Assembly (NCBI GenBank): GCA_964402505.1
Contig: CAYOCP010000006.1
Coordinates: 102,207-166,206 of the forward strand
Length of the DNA stretch: 64,000 nt
Reading direction: 5' to 3'
DNA from: SLRI01 sp964402505
Lineage (GTDB): Bacteria; Pseudomonadota; Alphaproteobacteria; Geminicoccales; Geminicoccaceae
Every line of letters starts with the position of its first letter. Within the stretch, counting starts at the first letter, position 1. The notes under the pieces are model-generated. The model was not told the DNA's origin and did not search any database. It saw only the letters and a list, made by a program, of their open reading frames with translations. The position numbers were made by a program, and so were the translations under genes. Positions 60,640 through 64,000 of the stretch are shown piece by piece.

Positions 60640-63075
60640 ATGGTCGAGGGGGCACCGGAGCCACTGGTCGAAGCGGCCTTGCGGCGGCGGATCGAGCCTG
60701 CCGTCTTCGCCGACACCGGTGAGGGCGAGCTCGATGGCCTGATCGGCCACGAGCGGGCCAAGGAGGCGATCGAGCTCGCTTTGGCGCTGCCCATGGCCGG
60801 CGGCCATCTCTTCGTCATGGGCAGCCGCGGCACCGGCCGGCGGACGACGCTGGAGCGGGCCCTCGAGCGGGTCGCCGCCAGCCGGCCGCCCGGCACCGAT
60901 CTCTGCTATGTCAGCGATTTCGCGGATCCGCGCTGCCCCGAGGCCCTGCAGCTTCGCAAGGGGCTCGGCAGCCGTCTCGCCGCCGACATGGAGCGGCTGG
61001 TCGAGGAGCTCGCCGACGCGCTGAAGGCCGCCTTCCAGAACGAGGAGCATCGCACCCGGCGCCAGGTCATCGAGGAGGAGCTCAAGGAGCGCCAGGAGGA
61101 GGCGGTCGAGGCGGTCGAGAAGGAGGCGCGCGGTCAGGGCATCGCGCTGCTCAGGGCACCCACGGGCTTTCTCTTCGCGCCGATGCAGGACGGCAAGGTG
61201 ATCCAGCCCGACGCCTTCCAGCAGCTCCCCGAGGAGGAGCGCCGGGCGATCTCGGCGAGGATCGAGGAGCTGCAGAAGCACCTCCAGGCGGCGCTCGCCG
61301 CGGCGCCGAATTGGATGCAGGAGACGCGGGCCAAGCTTCGTGCCCTCAACGACGAGACGGCGGCCTCGGCGGTCCGTCATCCGATCGCGCGGCTGCGCGA
61401 GGCCTATGCCGACGAGCCGACCATCACCGCCTATATCGACGCCGTCGAGGCCGACGTGCGCGGCCAGATCGCCGTCTTCCTGGGCTATGCCGAGGCGCAC
61501 GAGCAGCAGCCGCACTCGGCGAGCATCGGCGAGCTGCCGCCGCCCTTCCGCCGCTACCGGGTCAATCTCCTGATCGACCGCGCGGATCAGACCCACGCCC
61601 CCGTCTGCTACGAGGACCAGCCGAGCTTCGAGCGCCTGCTCGGCCGGATCGAGCAGCGGGCCGAGATGGGCACGCTCACGACCGATTTCCTGATGATCCG
61701 CCCGGGCGCCCTGCATTGCGCCAATGGCGGCTTTCTCTATCTCGACGCGCAGAAGCTGCTGCAGCGGCCGCTCGCCTACGAGGGTCTGAAGCGTGCGCTG
61801 TGCGCCCGGGAGCTGCGGATCGAATCGCCGCTCGCCGCCATGGGCATCCTCGCCACCCAGACGCTCGAGCCGGAGCCGGTGCCGCTCGATGTGAAGGTGG
61901 CGCTGCTCGGCGACCGCCAGCTCTACTACCTGCTCGGCCAGCTCGATCCCGAATTTCCGGAGCTCTTCAAGATCGTCGCCGATTTCGACGACGAGATCGA
62001 AATCGGGGACGGGGGCCTACGGGCATTCGGCCGCCAGGTCGCCGGCCTCGCGGCCAGCCACGGGTTTCGCCCGCTCGAGCCCGCCGCCATCGCCGCCTGT
62101 CTCGAGGACGCGCTGCGTCGTGCCGGCGACGTGGAGCGGCTCTCGGCCGATATCGACAGCATCGTCGATCTCTTGCGCGAGGCCGATCACATCGCCGGGA
62201 TCGAGAACGCCGGCACCATCGGCGCCGCCCCTGTCCAGAAGGCGATCGAGGCGCGCGAGCGCCGCCTCGCCCGCTTGCGCGACCGCACGCTCGAGCGCAT
62301 CGACGAGGGCACGGTCAGCATCGCCACCGACGGCGAGGAGGTCGGCGTCATCAACGGCCTCGCCGTGCTCCAGCTCGGCAGCTTCGCCTTCGGCCGGCCG
62401 AGCCGCATCACCGCCGCCGTCCGCATGGGTGCCGGGCGGGTGGTCGACATCGAGCGCGAGGCCAAGCTCGGCGGCCCGCTGCACGCCAAGGGCGTTCTGA
62501 TCCTCCAGGGCTACCTCGCCGCCACCTTCGCCCCCGACTTTCCCCTGGCGCTCTCGGCCTCGCTCGTCTTCGAGCAGTCCTATGGCGGGGTCGACGGCGA
62601 CAGCGCCTCCTCGACCGAGCTCTACGCCCTGCTCTCGGCCCTGGCCGAGGCTCCCATCCGCCAGGGGCTCGCGGTCACGGGCTCGGTCAACCAGAAGGGC
62701 GAGGTGCAGGCGATCGGCGGGGTCAACGAGAAGATCGAGGGCTTCTTCGACGTCTGCGCCGCCCGCGGCCTCACCGGCCGGCAGGGCGTGCTGATCCCCG
62801 CCACCAACACCCGCCATCTCATGCTCGCCCCGCGCGTCGTCGAGGCGGTGGCCGACGGCCGCTTCGCCGTCTACCCGGTCGAGCGCATCGAGGCGGGCAT
62901 CGCCCTTCTGACCGGCCGGGAGGTCGGCCGCCGCGGCGCCGATGGCAGGTTCCCCGAAGGCTCGCTCTACGACCGGATCGAGGCGCGGCTTCGCGGCTTC
63001 GCCGAGGCGCAGCGCCGCTTCGGCAGGGCGGGCGACAAGGCCGGAACACCTTCCGAGACGGAGAACGAAGCATGA
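60640..63075 (+). CDS. Lon-like AAA family protease (LonB/YcbZ type)
   Basis: 811 residues. The N-terminal AAA part has LIGHERAKEAIELALALPM and a P-loop-like GSRGTGRRTTLERAL, with Arg where the Walker Lys is expected, a variation also typical of this family. A coiled-coil insertion follows (residues about 120-240, EEELKERQEEAVEAVEKEA). The C-terminal Lon protease domain has the catalytic Ser in GGVDGDSASSTELYALLSAL and Lys in GGVNEKIEGFFDVC. It is a cytoplasmic protease related to LonB. Its stop overlaps the next gene (ATGA). Confidence 0.9.
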   Translation: MVEGAPEPLVEAALRRRIEPAVFADTGEGELDGLIGHERAKEAIELALALPMAGGHLFVMGSRGTGRRTTLERALERVAASRPPGTDLCYVSDFADPRCPEALQLRKGLGSRLAADMERLVEELADALKAAFQNEEHRTRRQVIEEELKERQEEAVEAVEKEARGQGIALLRAPTGFLFAPMQDGKVIQPDAFQQLPEEERRAISARIEELQKHLQAALAAAPNWMQETRAKLRALNDETAASAVRHPIARLREAYADEPTITAYIDAVEADVRGQIAVFLGYAEAHEQQPHSASIGELPPPFRRYRVNLLIDRADQTHAPVCYEDQPSFERLLGRIEQRAEMGTLTTDFLMIRPGALHCANGGFLYLDAQKLLQRPLAYEGLKRALCARELRIESPLAAMGILATQTLEPEPVPLDVKVALLGDRQLYYLLGQLDPEFPELFKIVADFDDEIEIGDGGLRAFGRQVAGLAASHGFRPLEPAAIAACLEDALRRAGDVERLSADIDSIVDLLREADHIAGIENAGTIGAAPVQKAIEARERRLARLRDRTLERIDEGTVSIATDGEEVGVINGLAVLQLGSFAFGRPSRITAAVRMGAGRVVDIEREAKLGGPLHAKGVLILQGYLAATFAPDFPLALSASLVFEQSYGGVDGDSASSTELYALLSALAEAPIRQGLAVTGSVNQKGEVQAIGGVNEKIEGFFDVCAARGLTGRQGVLIPATNTRHLMLAPRVVEAVADGRFAVYPVERIEAGIALLTGREVGRRGADGRFPEGSLYDRIEARLRGFAEAQRRFGRAGDKAGTPSETENEA

Positions 63076-63818
63076 GCCCGGCCACCGCCACCACGCTCGC
63101 CACCCCGGGCGCGGTGATCGTCATCCTCTCGGGCGATGCCGACTGGCAGGAGCCGCTCGCCCGTGCCGCCCGGCTCGCCGCCGCCACCGGCAAGAGCCTG
63201 CGCGTGCTTCTCGCCAATGGCGACCAGCTGATCAGCGCCGCCGCCCTGGACTGCGCCCGGCTGGTCGCCTGGGACGGGCTGGTCGGCGCCTTCGATCCCG
63301 TGGCGGCACGCCGCCTCGTGCGCGCCCGCGAGACCCGGCTGCGCCAGGTGCTGCGGGGTCTCGCCGCGCGCTACCGCATCGAGGCCGAGCTCGCGGCGGG
63401 CGCACCCGACACCGCCTGGTCCGGCTCCGTCGCCCTCACCTTCTTCGGCCGCCGACGGCGCGGCACGCTCCTCGTCGTCCATGCCGGCACCGCCGACACG
63501 CTCGAGGTGGCCGCCCGCCTCGCCCTGGAGCAGCAGCAGGAGGTCAGGCTGCTCGTGGTCAGCGAGGCACCGGCAGCCGGGCTCGAGGCGGAGCTCCGGC
63601 GACGTTTCGGCCACCTCCTGCGCCGGCCGCCGGAGAACTGGTCCCTCGACCACCCTCTCGCCCGACCCGGCGGCGTCACCCGGGTGGCGACGGTGGTCCT
63701 CGACCCCGCCTACCTCGCCGGCCGCAAGCTGACCCTCGAAGCCCTGCTCGACGAGATCCGCGCCCTCATGGAGGATGCGGCGGCGCCGGCCTCGCCTCAG
63801 GCTCCCACGCCGGCATAG
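63072..63818 (+). CDS. Hypothetical protein coupled to the Lon-like protease
   Basis: 248 residues, family not recognised. It alternates strands and helices: GAVIVILSGDADWQEPLARA and KSLRVLLANGDQLISAAAL resemble a Rossmann or universal-stress-type fold. An ARETRLRQVLRGLAARYRIE helix precedes a second alpha/beta half (RRGTLLVVHAGTADTLEVAA). There is no signal peptide or membrane helix. ATG 63072 overlaps the protease stop, so it may be a partner, adaptor or regulator. Its 3' end overlaps the convergent MBL gene by 22 bases. Confidence 0.75.
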   Translation: MSPATATTLATPGAVIVILSGDADWQEPLARAARLAAATGKSLRVLLANGDQLISAAALDCARLVAWDGLVGAFDPVAARRLVRARETRLRQVLRGLAARYRIEAELAAGAPDTAWSGSVALTFFGRRRRGTLLVVHAGTADTLEVAARLALEQQQEVRLLVVSEAPAAGLEAELRRRFGHLLRRPPENWSLDHPLARPGGVTRVATVVLDPAYLAGRKLTLEALLDEIRALMEDAAAPASPQAPTPA

Positions 63819-64000
63819 GGATTGCCCAGCCGCTCGGCGCCGAAGGTCGAGCCCGGCCCGTGCCCGCAGATGAAGCTGATGTCGTCGCCCAGGGGAAAGA
63901 GCTTGGTGCGGATCGCGTCGATGAGGGCCGCGTGATCGCCGTAAGCGAAGTCGGTGCGGCCGATCGAGCCCTGGAAGAGCACGTCGCCGACGATGGCGAA
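63797..64000 (-). CDS. MBL-fold metallo-hydrolase, C-terminal part (5' end outside window)
   Basis: 68 residues are visible. DVLFQGSIGRTDFAYGDHAA contains a zinc-ligand Asp-type region and FICGHGPGSTFGAERLGNPY a metal-binding His. Both are typical of YcbL/GloB-like hydrolases that act on thioesters such as S-lactoylglutathione. The rest of the gene lies beyond the right edge. It converges on the hypothetical gene at 63072-63818. Confidence 0.88.
   Translation of the reverse strand, partial: FAIVGDVLFQGSIGRTDFAYGDHAALIDAIRTKLFPLGDDISFICGHGPGSTFGAERLGNPYAGVGA

Noticed and set aside
61311..63818. 835-codon plus-strand frame over the Lon-like protease
   Set aside because: Its upstream part is a shifted reading of the protease; only the final 249 codons from ATG 63072 form a separate gene.

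Overview
The window is 64 kb of very GC-rich DNA, densely coded on both strands. It reads as an alphaproteobacterial chromosome, probably of a Rhodospirillales-like lineage. The evidence is gene order: yebC-ruvCAB-ybgC-tolQRAB-pal-ybgF-tilS-ftsH, maf-coaE-dnaQ beside secB/fxsA/tim44-like/mltA, and a petPR-like MarR/response-regulator pair divergent from ilvE. DUF1150 and DUF6455 modules and two EcfG-type promoter matches agree with this. I found no rRNA, tRNA, CRISPR array, prophage or intact insertion sequence.

Layout. 1-460 is the tail of a xylulokinase. 516-4351 (minus) is a tightly overlapping four-gene set: family-2 glycosyltransferase, acyl-CoA dehydrogenase-like protein, PIG-L deacetylase and NodS-like methyltransferase. 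Its chemistry resembles Nod-factor assembly, and it is the best candidate here for an undescribed pathway. 4501-4656 is the relic of a DppC/OppC permease, next to a CaiB/BaiF CoA-transferase. 6105-12141 is a surface-glycan module: three coupled GT4 glycosyltransferases (one fused to DUF6455) and a divergent Wzx-like flippase. 12125-16054 holds pth, rplY, prs, an EVE protein and an AbrB-type membrane protein that lacks a normal start codon. A perfect 53-bp palindrome separates it from ftsH.

16200-28218 is one long minus-strand block covering protein quality control (ftsH), tRNA modification (tilS), the Tol-Pal envelope machine, Holliday-junction processing (ruvCAB) and yebC. Past an AT-rich spacer with an orphan terminator come hslVU and a drug/metabolite transporter. 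At 32083 and 41751 lie two secreted proteins, each with 24-bp (octapeptide) Gln-rich repeats and each preceded by a GGAAC-N16/17-CGTT match. They look like members of the general stress response regulon. Between them are an aldo/keto reductase, an SDR, a PKHD oxygenase, an AsmA protein and a ribose-type ABC importer.

42597-57480 is mostly housekeeping: icd, dnaQ-coaE-maf, a DUF1150 protein, a two-component system with MarR partner, ilvE, secB, a histidine phosphatase, fxsA, a Tim44-like protein, mltA, lutABC and an Smr protein. 57552-60107 is an NMT1/THI5-type ABC importer whose permease carries an in-frame TAG, with the missing C-terminus still intact in frame after it. The window ends with a VOC protein, a Lon-like AAA protease, an unknown partner protein and the C-terminus of an MBL-fold hydrolase.
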